Assembly: GCA_018902385.1 (NCBI GenBank)
Contig: JABSSW010000047.1
Span: forward strand, 248,001 to 312,000
Source of the DNA: Physcia stellaris
Lineage: Eukaryota; Ascomycota; Lecanoromycetes; Caliciales; Physciaceae
Reading direction: 5' to 3'
DNA: 64,000 bases
The notes under the pieces were generated by a model. The model had not been told where the DNA came from. It made no database searches and saw only the letters and a program-made list of their open reading frames with translations. The translations under genes and the position numbers were made by a program. Positions 23,523 through 35,500 of this stretch are shown piece after piece (position 1 is the first letter of the stretch; each line of letters starts with the position of its first letter).

Positions 23523-25588
23523 TCATCGTATGAAAATATCTTGTCTCTTTCCTGCCTGAAATCTTGCACCGTCGCCTACGCTACTACAGAATCGTCCGAT
23601 GCGCTTGAAGTAGACGGTGGAAGAATACCGTACAAGCAGGAGACCCTGAGCCGCCAGTCCTCCACGATACGCGCCGGGTTCATCATAATCAAGTGGTTTG
23701 CGATCATGCATTACGACTTGGACGAACGGAAGACACCAGACGGAAGACACCATGCCGGTTCTAAGCGACTCAGTAGCGAGATTTTCATCCTCCTTGGTGT
23801 CCAAGGTCATGCTTGCTACGCGCGGCCGGACCCATTGTAACTGAATCCTAGGTGGGTCGGTATGGAACAAACGCATATTCGCCCAATCTGGATTCTCAAC
23901 GTGCAACAGGTAGCCTTGTATGTGGAGGATTGCCTCTGGAAATATGTCGAAGGGATCGAACGGTTGATTCGACATTCCAGTTTGTAATTCGACAAATCTC
24001 GCGTCCAGAGGTTCCCGTTGCAATCTGTATTTGCCTACGTAATCGTCCAGTCGTACAGGGCTGTCTATGGAAAGCCAAGACCAGGTTGGGTAATGCCGCA
24101 TTGGACGCTCGGAAGCCTCGCCTTCACGACTCCACACAAGGCTTTGCAGAATCGAGCCTTTCCAGAAGCCAGCTATGTACTCGTCTTTCGAGATCGTCTG
24201 GAACCGAGCAGCGATCCCCCGAAGCGCATGAATCTTATCCTCTGGATTAGACTGCGCTCGAGATGAATACTCATGCACCAGCTCCATCCAAATTCTGTCG
24301 CGTTCAACGGATGAGGTCTCCGGCATATGTCGGAGAAAATTGCGCAAAGGGTTCATGCGGACTATTTGAGGATCCGTTGTCTCACCCCCGTCTTTAAGTA
24401 CTTGATCGTAATTTCCCGCTGTGGATCTCTCATAATCATTACAGATCCAAAACATCTGCTCAGTTCCGAATACGAGCACTCGCGGTGCGGCAACGTGTTC
24501 TTGTAGAGGCCATGAGCGAAGGTGCAACGGGTCCTGCGGTCTAAATACCGTGTCGTCTCCACAAACTGCCAGGAAAATCGTGCCGATGGCGCCGGCCGAG
24601 TCACGGAAAGGTAGAGACAGTCTTGGCTGTTGACGGTGCCGATTCAAGAAGCCAGAATTAGCGTTAGGTGCACTGGCCGCTGAGATGGTAAGGGTCGAGT
24701 TTCTGTATATCTCATCCATGCGTTTGATCTCCTTCAATTTGTCCTCCGCCGAGTCTTGGATGATACAGAGCGAGTCAACCCACAGATAATGAAGACCTAG
24801 GTCTCGCACAACTATGACTGCGTCTTGAATCGACTGAGGCAATCTCTGCAATTGAATGCTCACTTGGAAGCTTGCAAGCAGATCTCCGGTCAGCTCGAGC
24901 GGCTGGGACATGGCGCCCCAACAATAGCTGAGGCAAGCATATTCTGCACGTTCGTGGTTGCTGAGATGAAGGCGGATATCCATACCAGTATCAAGAGGAG
25001 ATACGTCCAGAACACGCAGAGGTAAGCGAGGTACGTCATACAGGTGGAGATCATCACAAGAATGGTCAAATTTGCACCAGCTTAACCATTGTTTAGCCTG
25101 AGCAAGGTTTCGCTCGGGGTCGATCTCCAGGTCTGGGATGCGCCTCTTAATATATGGTGCTGCCGGATCATCTTACAAGAATCAGCTAGATCACTGAATA
25201 TTGCACCAGCTTTCAGCTGATTACCTGCGTCCGTAAGTAAAATAAAGGTCAACCAATTGACCTCAGGAGCATATCTGACATCGTCGACAGTCTCAAGATA
25301 AATCATGAAGAGTTGACCCGCTCCATCAATAGTCATTATGAAGATGACGTCGCGAGGGCCACCGACCGGTAGATCCGCCCAGAAGCTACAGGCAAGTTTA
25401 AACCAGCGGACTAACAAGGAGCAGAAACCGCAGCCGTGAGTTCCTTGCAAGTTCAAATCTTCGAGATTCCTACGCCAGTGCACGGATTGGGGCCGTCTGG
25501 TGACTGGAAAAAACGCCTGAAGGTGTGCTGGGTTCTGAAACAAATCCTTACATTCACCACAGAGATGGTCAACAGACGTCTCTGCCAT
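23523..25588 (-). CDS. HET-domain protein (heterokaryon incompatibility type), 2 exons
   Basis: Member of the fungal HET family, which contains proteins that trigger cell death after non-self fusion; the role of this one is unknown. Exons are 25225-25588 and 23523-25171 with a 53-nt intron, giving 670 residues in phase. The N-terminal part (MAETSVDHLCGECKDLF) carries two cysteine pairs (CGEC, CGFC) common before HET domains. The HET domain begins at about residue 215 with YACLSYCWG, then LPQSIQDAVIVVRDLG, YLWVDSLCIIQDS and IYRNSTLTISAA. The remainder has the usual RSWPLQEHVAAPRVLVFG, SNPEDKIHALRGIAARF and YPTWSWLSID blocks. The protein is full length. It lies 31 bp from the dispersed repeat on its 3' side. 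Confidence 0.93.
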
Positions 25589-27570
25589 CGTTCGCAGAAT
25601 GTAGAGAGTAGTCAGAGGTAGTAGGTGACATTTGTCAGATTTGGGCCCAGAAGAGTCCTGAACCTGGCTGTGGATCCCAAAGTCGACAGTGGATATTAAG
25701 TCCTAGTGGTAGCCGTTGGGTATGTGTCTGTAGGATCTTTGACGTTCACGAGCATGAAATACGATAATCCGCTGTCTCTGGCAAGATGATATCGGACCGA
25801 TAAGGATCTTGATTAGGATAGGTCAGCCTCGTTTCGATTGGCCGGCATGACATGGAGTTTTTGGACAGCACACAGCCTTGTGTAAATCTAAGTAAGGCTG
25901 AATTCGACAAACGAACTCTTAACATACTGGCATAGAGTTTTAGTCATGTCGTCTTGCGGGAAGATTGGGGTGTGCGAGGTTGAAACGCAACGCGAAATTA
26001 ATGGCTAAATCTCCCCCTCGCAATTCTCGTAAGGCTCAATCCCACATTTGGCAAGACCTTCATTACGAATAGAGGCCCATTGATCACCTTATCTGGCCTC
26101 TTCGATCTCCAGCGACCCGCTTTCGAACATGAGCCTCTACCTGTTCACCAGTAGGTTGCTTCATCGATCGTACGCGGGTCCAGTCCGTGTCTCCATATCC
26201 TATCTTGACACCGACCCCAGCCTCGTTGGGAAAGAAATAGCTGTAGATCATGTCGGCTCCGATCTCGTCTTAAAGATGAAAGGGCCAACAAATGGTACAA
26301 GCAAGCCGATAATGGACATTCTGGGGAAGATTTTGAACACCCAGAAGAGTCTCCAATGTGCTTTGAGAAGGCCACTGACGTTTAGCGAATTTATAACGAA
26401 TGATGTTGATTCTCGAAGCTAGGTCTGACGCGAGGTTGCTTGGTAGCCCAACTTATTGTGTGGGCTGAAAGCTTCGCTTGAGTCTGCCCAGGATAACCCG
26501 GCTAGCGCTATTCATATATATCTGACTTCCCTGTCAAGTGGTAATTGCCACAGTCCGGCGAGTCGGGCGACCGCGCCTACCTCGGAATCGAAGCCGTGCG
26601 AGGTGGAAAAGCTGGACGCAAATAAATATTTGAGACTTTCTAAGTTTGCATGACCATTGAATTGCATGACCATTGAATTGCGAATTATCGACTCCTGCCT
26701 CTGAACTCGGTTCGTTTTGAATCCATATTATGATTCCCTGCGATCAGTCTGATCTGGGTAACAAATGTCTCTTTCTGTTTTTCACTGTTTGCGACCAGAC
26801 ACTTATTACATTTATCATCTGTACTATCAGGAACACATACCAATGCAACTAGAGCAAGACTTGACCAGTAGATCGTGATTAAAGATAAGATCTCGTGGAC
26901 CTTTGGATAACATCGCCTTCTCTAGGAAGGCGCTATTTGCACTCGAAGGCTTAGTGCCGAGATACCACATAGACTTGTGTCTCATCCATGGCTTTGCAAC
27001 CCATAGTATAGAGGGTATGATAGATATACAAGACATGGTTGCAGGGCTCCATGAGCGGAACCTAACGCTGGAATTGTTAAAGACATGTGATTGGTGCGCA
27101 ATTAGTCTTCCCCGCTTCCGCAGGCTGTGCGTGCCCCCTCTCTCTCATCTTGTATCAGCAACCCATGTTCAGACTGGGACCGTCTCTGCTAGTATGCAAA
27201 AGAGTTTCTTGGTAAACAGTATGGACTTCTGTTAGCCCGGTGTCCATCAAATACAAGTGAGCCTGGGCTGCAGCTAAAGTCTTGCCGTTATTAAGCGCCA
27301 GCTAATGATTGGATCTCCTCACTTACGCCAAGCCATGAGGCTGGTGTTCCTGATTAAAGCCATGCGCAATGACGGTTCACGTCTCCCTAATAGCTTCAAT
27401 AATGTACCCATATCATGCCTCTATGGCAGCCTTGGCAGGAAAGTTTATAAGACAAGTTTTCCCTTGCCCGGTTTTCTATCTCTTTGATCATCATTGACTT
27501 GTGTAGCTACTCCTAGAGTTTTCTTTTGATCCATCCCGATATATCAGATCTCAGTACTCACCCCGAAGCC
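25589..27570. other. Intergenic, about 2 kb, no gene recognised
   Basis: Contains the HET gene's promoter side and the CFEM gene's promoter (TATAA at about 27446, 125 bp before the start codon). The largest open frames (26129-26422 and 26903-27235, plus) have no motif or exon partners I could support. A 16-bp direct duplication GCATGACCATTGAATT lies near 26648-26680. Confidence 0.4.
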
Positions 27571-28692
27571 ATGCAAACTACTCTGCGCACTCGTCTGGGC
27601 CTTGTATCCCTCGTCGTCAATCTTGGACTTGTGGCTGGACAGATTGATCCCACCGACATCGCGAACTGGCCAGAATGCGCTGTACGTGAGGACAGCACCT
27701 TGATGGACATCTAGAGTCTTACTGACCAATTGACAGCAAATATGCATTCCGCTAGGCTATAGAGCCCCCGCAAATTGCGGGAGCTTATCTAACATTGACT
27801 GTATCTGCAAAAACCCAGACTTCACTCTCAGTCTCGCCGATTGCGAGCAGAATACTTGTACATATGGCGAGCTAGACCGTATGTGAAATCAGCTTGGACA
27901 CTTTCACGATTCAGTTCCCAGCCTATCGAGTTCGAAACAAGTGCTGATGTCAAGCTTGTAGAGATCACGAAGCTGACCAACGCACTCTGCGCTCCCGTCG
28001 GTGGCCTTGGACCAGCAGTAAGCACCGCGGTTGCTGGGTACTTTTCAACTTACGCCGGATCGCCTTCGACCCCGGTTATTGTAGCGCCAACACCAACTCC
28101 TGACTTGGGTAATACATCCGACCTGAATGTGTATCCTGCTTGCGATGTGAGTGTCTCCACAATTTGAGCAAGATGATTGACTCACCGCGAACACAGCAAC
28201 AATGCGCCTACCAAGCCAGAGCCGTGTATGGATGCGTGACGGGGCAACTATCATGCCTCTGCAGCCCTATATTCAGGGCTGTCACAGCCGCTTGTGTGGA
28301 ATACAATTGTACTGTGGGAGAAGAACTGAGTACGCCGAGCCTTCCATCCCCCTCAGAACCCGGCCTCGAGCTTTAGCTAATATCCAGCCACAGGAACGGA
28401 TCAGCTTGTTGATCAGTTCTGCGGACCGCTCTACATCAAGAATGCTTCGCTCAGTGCCTCGGTGAAAGCGGCCATTGCGTCGGCGACGAAGTCTGCGAAA
28501 GCGGTCATCAGTGCTACAGCTTCAGCAGCCCTGGCCGCGGATAATGGCACTAATGGTTCTGTGACTGCTCCGAACGGAGCACCGACACCGTCGTCATTTA
28601 CTGGTGGAGCGGCCACAGTGTCTGACTGGGGCTTCACTTTCGCCTTGATGGTGGTGGTGACGTCTGTTGGAGTGCTGGCCTTGGGCTTGTAG
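27571..28692 (+). CDS. GPI-anchored protein with two CFEM-like domains, 5 exons
   Basis: Predicted cell-surface protein of the CFEM class; family members bind haem or act at the host interface, but the role here is not known. Exons are 27571-27681, 27737-27878, 27962-28146, 28197-28329 and 28394-28692 (289 residues, all phases agree). An N-terminal signal peptide ends near GLVAGQ. The first cysteine-rich unit holds WPECA, QICIPLGYRA, NCGS, IDCICKN, LADCEQNTCTY and NALCAP. The second holds YPACD, QQCAYQARAVYGC, LSCLCS, AACVEYNCTV and DQFCGP. The tail is serine/alanine/threonine-rich and ends in a hydrophobic segment (FALMVVVTSVGVLALGL) that suits GPI attachment. One exon junction (27878/27962) rests on an AG acceptor after CTTGT and is my best choice. 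Confidence 0.85.
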
Positions 28693-29782
28693 TGTAGTGA
28701 GGAGTGAGGCCCAGGATAAACGAGTTTACCCAGGTGCAAGGCAACCTGCCCTCTGAACAGACGGGTCAACAGCGCGAGCCTGACGTATAATCAAAAAGTT
28801 AATCAGGCCAATAAGATTTTCCATAGGCAGAAAAGGTTTTTTCCCTCAACTGGTGATTGTATCATTTCCTCCTCCAATAAAATGGAAAACACATATTATT
28901 TTCAAGCGCGACACAATGTATCATCAATTTGGTAAAAATAAATTCAGCCAAAGAAACTCCTTGTAAAGAGCCGGCCACGGTGACTGAACAAATCTTTCAA
29001 ATATCGCACACATGAATAACCTCAGGTGCGCTGACCCTAATAGTCGCATTCTCCAGTATCCCACGCCCTTGCAGGCGGTGGTACCCGTCATCAGGCGTGG
29101 ACTATTTCATCTAAATACTACGCACCTTGAGACCTTCAGAGATCTATAAGGTTCCCGGTCCCGAAGTCGGCCAAGCAGATAACGATTCTAGAATGTACTC
29201 ATCAATGCATACAATCAAACAATTTCTTTTGAACAAACCGACGAGTTTGAGTAGATTGACTAAATTTGATTTCGGCTTAACTTTGAAAATGGGGTACCAT
29301 GCCAGAACGTGAGATATTCAGGCAGCCAAAAGTCCTATGAGCTAGCTCGACGAAGAGGCCCATAGAGCATTCGTGCTTACTATCTGCTCGTCGCTCGTGT
29401 CTCAAGGTCCTTTTGACACCCCAAATGCGATTTGAAGCAGTCATTGTTAGCTCCGCGCTAACCACGTGCTGAAGTGTAAGTCATCAGAGTCTTGGCGCCG
29501 GAAGCTTCACAATCTCCATGATGTAGGCCAGAAGCTGCAGACGGCCAGTAACATACAAAGCCTCTCTGTCTCGAGCAATACAACAACATTGCTCGCGCTC
29601 AAAGACGCCAGACTCATTTCTCAGAGGAATATTATCGCAACTGCGGCATTTGAAGCTCTTGTTCAGCTATCCCTAATTGAGGCATACCTCTCTCCCTAGT
29701 ACCTCTCCGGTAATGCAAGCTTTCATGTTCTCCGCTAATTGCCTATACAGCAATCTTAATCTGTGACTGTCTTCGAAACACG
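28693..29782. other. Intergenic, no gene recognised
   Basis: Region between the CFEM and glyoxalase-like genes. A plus-strand frame at 29466-29699 is open but has no start context, domain or partner exon that I trust. Confidence 0.4.
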
Positions 29783-30724
29783 ATGGCAGTCACTCTCACG
29801 CTAGACCACGTGATCCTGCTTCTATCAAGCTCGGAATTCGAAAACACTCCTGGGTGGCTCGGAGACAACTTCACCATACTGGAAGGGGGAAAACATACAG
29901 GCTCGTCTCAAAGATAGCACCCTCAGATCGAATAGTGCGCTGATTACTCGACCTTAGGCCAGCCCAGCCGTAATAAGTTGATTGTGTTTTCGGATGGAAC
30001 CTACCTGGAACTCTTTAGCTGGACAGGGACACCACGAACAACAAACTTCTGGGCAGATAGGTCACACGGATTAATAGACTTTGCCTTGACCACACCGCCT
30101 CCATCGAATCCAGAGGTTCTTCATCAAAAAATCGATGCTCGGTGTCAGCAAAACAACAAATCCACGGACGTCGACTTCAGATACGGAGCTCCTGAACCAG
30201 GGGGCCGAACTAGAACAGACGGTGTCGCCATAAAATGGACATTGCTGAAGCCTGTTCCGTCTGGTGGCAACTCAGCCACAGATAATAGAATATCATTGTC
30301 TGGTCATCGCAAGGACCTTCCCTTCTTCTGCCTCGATATCACCGCTCGTCATGCTCGAATACCTTTCGACGATCCGTCTTCGACGACACATCCTTGCGGG
30401 GCAACCGGGATTGCTGCTGTTGAAATCAGCTGCCCCACAGCCCAATATGGAAATTGTGTGATGAACTACGAGACAGTGCTAGGCTTGAAAGGCCGAGCTG
30501 ATAGCGACAGATTCAGCCACGAATTTCCACTTGCACCTATTGTCAAAGGTTCGAAACCATCTAAAATCCACTTAAGTGCCGATCAGCAATCGGGCCCCAA
30601 TCACGAGCAGTCTCAGAGGGTTCCAGGTATTACTGGCATCCACCTGCACAAAGGAGATTCGGATGGACTTGGACGTAAGGCGCTGAGTCCAGAGGACGCC
30701 GTTGCTAAAGTAGACCTGGTATGA
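29783..30724 (+). CDS. Glyoxalase-like domain protein, 2 exons
   Basis: Soluble protein of the fungal glyoxalase-like (VOC fold) group; no reaction is assigned. It starts MAVTLTLDHVILLLSSSEFE, the usual first strand with the metal-site region LDHVILL. It continues WLGDNFTILEGGKHTG, then QPSRNKLIVFSDGTYLELFSW. Further family blocks are DFALTT, RYGAPEPGGRTRTDGVAIKW, LPFFCLDITARHARIPF and HPCGATGIAAVEI. Exons are 29783-29900 and 29958-30724, 294 residues. The only intron that keeps both the frame and the conserved join has a GC donor (CAG then GCTCGT) and a TTAG acceptor (see findings). No neighbouring gene suggests a pathway. Confidence 0.85.
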
Positions 30725-31598
30725 TGAGTCTGTTTTTACTACAAACCTGATATTACCCATCGTATGGTGTAATTTGCTTATCGACAAGTTCTATCGAAAT
30801 AAGTGTCGTACATCAACGAATACATATAATACGATCTACGATGAGTACATGTTTCTACGGAAGCAGAAGTCCATTTGTACACAATCTCCAACTGCCCGTG
30901 AGGCAGAGAATAGTATTATCTTGACAAATTACATCAGGAGCAGGGAACCCACGAGGAAGTTTGGGATGTCAATAAGCAGACAGCACAAACGTGATTGTCT
31001 TTCTGAAGTTCTAGGAATACACCTAACATCTACGTCTTTCTCTCCAAGACTAGGAGGGGAACATGTAATATTCTATTCTTCTTGCCTAGCGCCTACTCCG
31101 GGTACCTTAACTCCATAAGGTAGCTTTACCCACATATAATACCAATGATTAACAAGGCTTGAGCTGATGTAGATCTAGTAGTCTACCAACGATGTTCGAA
31201 TCCTCAAATGAAATTAATAGCACGAAACCTAGGAGGACCTTTGGTCCTCTTCCTATGACTACTGCACCTGAACGATATATTATTAATTTCACTACTGCTA
31301 TAGAGCCTAAATGACATATTGAGAGCTAAAGCCGCCTCAGTCGCTTGCCGTTTCGGTATGGTTTGAAAAATGCATTAGGAGAATCAACGGAGCTGTCCCG
31401 ATTAGGGTCTCAGTGCTACCTACGCACTAGCAACATGATTGATGCTGCATCACTTATTGTATGCGACAAACAAACTACTTGTACAACTTCCTGAGTTCAG
31501 AAGCGATGATTTGGTAGGTAAGAGTACAGGAGACAGATTGCGTTCCATTGACGTCGCTGACCCCACTGACTTTAGCGCTCGGCTCGTGCCGGACCGCC
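30725..31598. other. Intergenic, left flank of the AT-rich block
   Basis: No gene recognised. Composition drifts AT-rich toward the transposon. It holds the palindrome-like CCTAGGAGGACC...GGTCCTC stretch near 31230. Confidence 0.4.
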
Positions 31599-31655
31599 AT
31601 CCCCTCCGCATCCAATTAGTGAAATTTAGCGTGTTTATTTCGTGATCTTTCTCCC
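31599..31655 (+). repeat. Left terminal inverted repeat of the piggyBac-type element
   Basis: Pairs with 40620-40676. The outer 38 bp are exact; the inner part matches loosely. Unlike the interior, this arm keeps CC and GG pairs and ordinary base composition. Confidence 0.85.
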
Positions 31656-32138
31656 CCACCTGCAACCACCATTTACTTCATCAATAATACGTCTATTCTA
31701 GTCATTGCGACGTCGTTTGAATCGTCTAAATCGAATTTATTACATCATATAAACAACATGTCATTCGCTGAATCAACATTTGAGCTAGTCATCGTTCAAA
31801 AAAAAAAAAAAAAAAAACGCGTCGATGCAAACGTTTTCATTTCGAAATCGAAAAAACGACATTTCATTATATTGAAGCAAAAAAAAGTCATTCAAACACG
31901 TGAATTTGATTATACATTTTTTATTACATTTATTTATCGATCATTTCAATTAAATCACGTTTATATGACGTCTTGAAAATTCGTTCAATTGTTTTTGTTT
32001 CTTTTGCAATCGATATTCGATTTATTGTTTCATCATATCAATCAAACGATTTATATCAAAAAAATCAACTGAAATGCATTCACTATGATGAAATTACGTC
32101 AATGAATTGTTATATGCATTTTCATGACTCAACATTTT

Positions 32139-32500
32139 TGTAAGATTTCTTTTTCTGAAAGATTGATTTGTATGCATCAATTGACTAAAGTTAAAATTAC
32201 AATTCAACGTGTTTGTTATTCAGACGAATCGCTGCTTTATCAAGAACAAAATTCGTGATTTACTATGTATTCGACGATTTTTTATCGAAATTCTCAACGA
32301 TTATCGCATATCGTTAATAATTGATTTATTCGTGATTTTCATCGTTCACGAAACTAAAATTTATGAAATTTTTTTGATTACATCATTCGACGCATGAAAG
32401 TTTGCTCATTAAAATTTGAATCAAAATCTGAAAATCGTTTATTCGTTTCTGATTTGAATCGTTGCAAGTCGTTTATTCGATTTTGATTTGAATCGTTACA
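32139..32500. repeat. Left LTR of the nested retrotransposon
   Basis: About 362 bp, TG...CA ends. A direct match to 38699-39059, recognisable for example by the shared GTTATTCAGACGAATCGCTG. Confidence 0.9.
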
Positions 32501-35500
32501 TTATTTTTTTCAACGAAATCGAAATTTCATGAAATTTGAAGATTTTTCGTCTTTCATGACATGAAGTTCGTTTTTCATAGTTTGTTTTCACGTGAATCGA
32601 CACATTTCAAATGTCGAAATTGCATTGAAGTGCAAATCAATGAAAAAAAAAAAAAAAGCAAACGTGAATGAATTATATAGTATTGAGAAACGAAATCATT
32701 GTCGAATCGAATTTGACGTTCACAAATCGACATGAATCGTCATTTTCAAATATCATTCGTTTGATGACATTTTCGAGAAATTTGTTCTCGAAAACGATTT
32801 CGAGAATGACGATGAAAAGAAAAAAATGAAAAAAAAAAGATTTGAAAATGATTTATATAGTCGAAATCATTTTCAAATCGAAATTAGTTTGATCGTTGCG
32901 ACGATGACGACGACGACTGTTTATATGTTTGAGTAAATGATTTTTCGTTTGTTGTCGATGTTTCGTCAAAATCTGAAAAATTCAGTGAAAAACAGAACAA
33001 AAGAGTGCATGATCGATATAGAGTGCTTTGCGAAACTTCGTAAAAATACGAAAAGAAGATTTTTTGTTTTCTGTCGACGTCTCATTAAAATTTGAAAAAT
33101 TCGATGAAAAACAAAACAAAAAAATGCGCGATCTGCTGAAACAATAAGAAAATAAAAAAATAATTGTATGTATTCGATCGAAAACATCGAATGACGAAAG
33201 CATTTTCGCAATTATATGTTGATTCAATGATTCGTGCAAATGCGTTTGTTGAATTTTCGCAAACATTTGATCGAAATCTGATTAAAATGTTGTAATTTGA
33301 AATTGATTTATTTTGATTGTGACGACGATTCAACGACGAAAACATCGATCGCGAATACGTTAATGACAATGATTCAATCGCGATGAATTTTTTAGAAATT
33401 TATGATTTGATAATTGAATTCGTAAACATGATATTTAGTTTCGATACTTGTTATCGAAATTTGTTGAAAACGATCTGATCGTTCAGATTTATTGAGAATT
33501 TTGCTCGTTTCGAGCTTCAAAATCAGCAGTTAATTTTGCATTGATTTTACGTATTTGACTCGTCAATGTAAATCGTACAGATTTCATAGTTTTACTAAAT
33601 AGTGCAAATTTTATAGTCAGTTCGACTCGATAGTCAATTCGATTTCAAAATTTGAATTATCGTTCAAATCATCGAGATTGAATACGTTTTTTTGACGAAT
33701 TTTAACAGACGTAATTGTAACAGACGTAGTTGAATAATTGACTTTTTTTTTTTTTGAATTGTTTTTTTCTAACAGAAAAACGAAAGCATGTCATACATGT
33801 TTGCAACAACTGAATATTGACGAATTTATTCGACATTGTCGTAATCATTTGCACGCATTCTGCAATGCGATCGTTGTTTATTCGCGAAATATTGATGATC
33901 ATGAGTCGCGTTAGCAATAATACGATTAGAAACACGTTATTCATTTTATTTATGATTTGCAAGCGATGACAGCAAGTTGCTTGACGAAATTCTGATTTAT
34001 GATACATGTGAATTTTTGTATCGATAGCATCATATCGATTCTGACGTATTTTATTCGTTGCAATACGATTTTTGAAAAACGGCGAACGTTTTTCAACACA
34101 ATTGCATTCAGACGAAAAACATCGATTGAAACGCATTCATTTTGATCGATATTGTTGTTTATTTCACGCAAAATCGAAATCAGTTCAAAAAAACGAAAAC
34201 TTTATCGAAATAGACATTGATCGAGTTAGATTTTGTTCGCATCATGATTTGATGCAGAATTTTCAAAAATTGCACTTTCTGAAACATGTTTCGAGTTTTG
34301 CTGAATAAGCGAAAATGTTTCGCATCGAGCATTGTTTCATTTTTCGTTCGATTTCGATGTACTGTTTATATTTTCGAACATGTCAATCGAATTTCGTGAT
34401 TTAGTTATGTGATCATGCTATCGAAACATATTTTGTTTTTGTTGTTTCAGCATGACAATAAACATATCGTGTTTTGAAACATGAATCAGATTTTATCCGA
34501 TATGTAAATCATGATGCTGACTGTAAGATTCGAAAAATGTGAAACTAAAAATGTATAACAGAAATAATGTTATGATCAGATCTTTTGTGCAAAACTAATT
34601 ATTTTTCAAATTTTTGTTTATATAGTCAATCAATTTGCTTAATCGTATACACATTTCGAAATTTATTCGAAAATATGAGCTTGTTGAATTCAATCGAAAA
34701 TTTGATGTTGACGTGATCAAATTGATCGTCTTCGTGATTTATCGAATTTCGATGATCGAATTGTTTGATATATTTTGCTAATCTGAAATCTAAGTGCTTT
34801 ACATTGATTCAGATTTCGTGACAATTTTATTGCAAACATCGTATCATTAGTCTGATTGCATTGCAATATGAAAGAAATAAACGAAATTTTCGTAAAATTT
34901 GTTTTGATGTATTGTTTTTGCAATCGCATCGTTGTCGATATATTTGATTTAAATATTCGAACGAACATATCAGTAAATATCGTGTTTTTAACGTACGATC
35001 GTGTCAACAAACATATCGTTTCGAACATGTCAACAAGCATTTCAATCTCGTCATACGAGCATGTCATTCAGACATATGTGTTTCGAGCATGTTAAACGAA
35101 CGTTTTTGTTTTTATCGTGCGAACATGTCAACAGACATTTCGTGTTCGAAGCATGCTAATTCAACATATCGTGCTTTTGATTTGTCACGTCGACAATTTT
35201 CATTGAAATTATTTGAATCAATTTGATTCGAAACGTTTCGTCAGCAAATCATTGTGACAACGTCGCAATATTAATTTACAATTGCTTGTTTTTTCAGTGC
35301 TCGTCATCTTCGTAAAAAATAATTAGTTTTTTTCGAAACGTGACAGTCAAAAAGTCTGAAAACATTTAGAAATCAGATCGACGAAAAATTAACTTTTTCG
35401 TCGTAAGTTTATTTTGAAATCATGACGTATTGCGATTTTTTTGAAACGTTCAAATATTTATGTTTCGTCAATCATTAATACACGTCAATCAGCTATTTTG

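Noticed and set aside
26129-26422. 97-codon plus frame starting MSLYLFTSRLLHRSY
   Set aside because: No motif, no homologous pattern that I know and no flanking exons. Left as intergenic.
29466-29699. 77-codon frame that looks like part of a helical fungal domain
   Set aside because: The resemblance is only compositional, and no start or partner exon could be found.
31185-31205. tRNA-like T-loop GTTCGAATCC
   Set aside because: The flanking bases do not form a 5-bp T-stem and no acceptor or anticodon stem is present.
31758-31976. 72-codon frame beginning MSFAEST with a lysine run
   Set aside because: The lysines come from a poly-A tract inside decayed transposon DNA. No transposase motif could be read.
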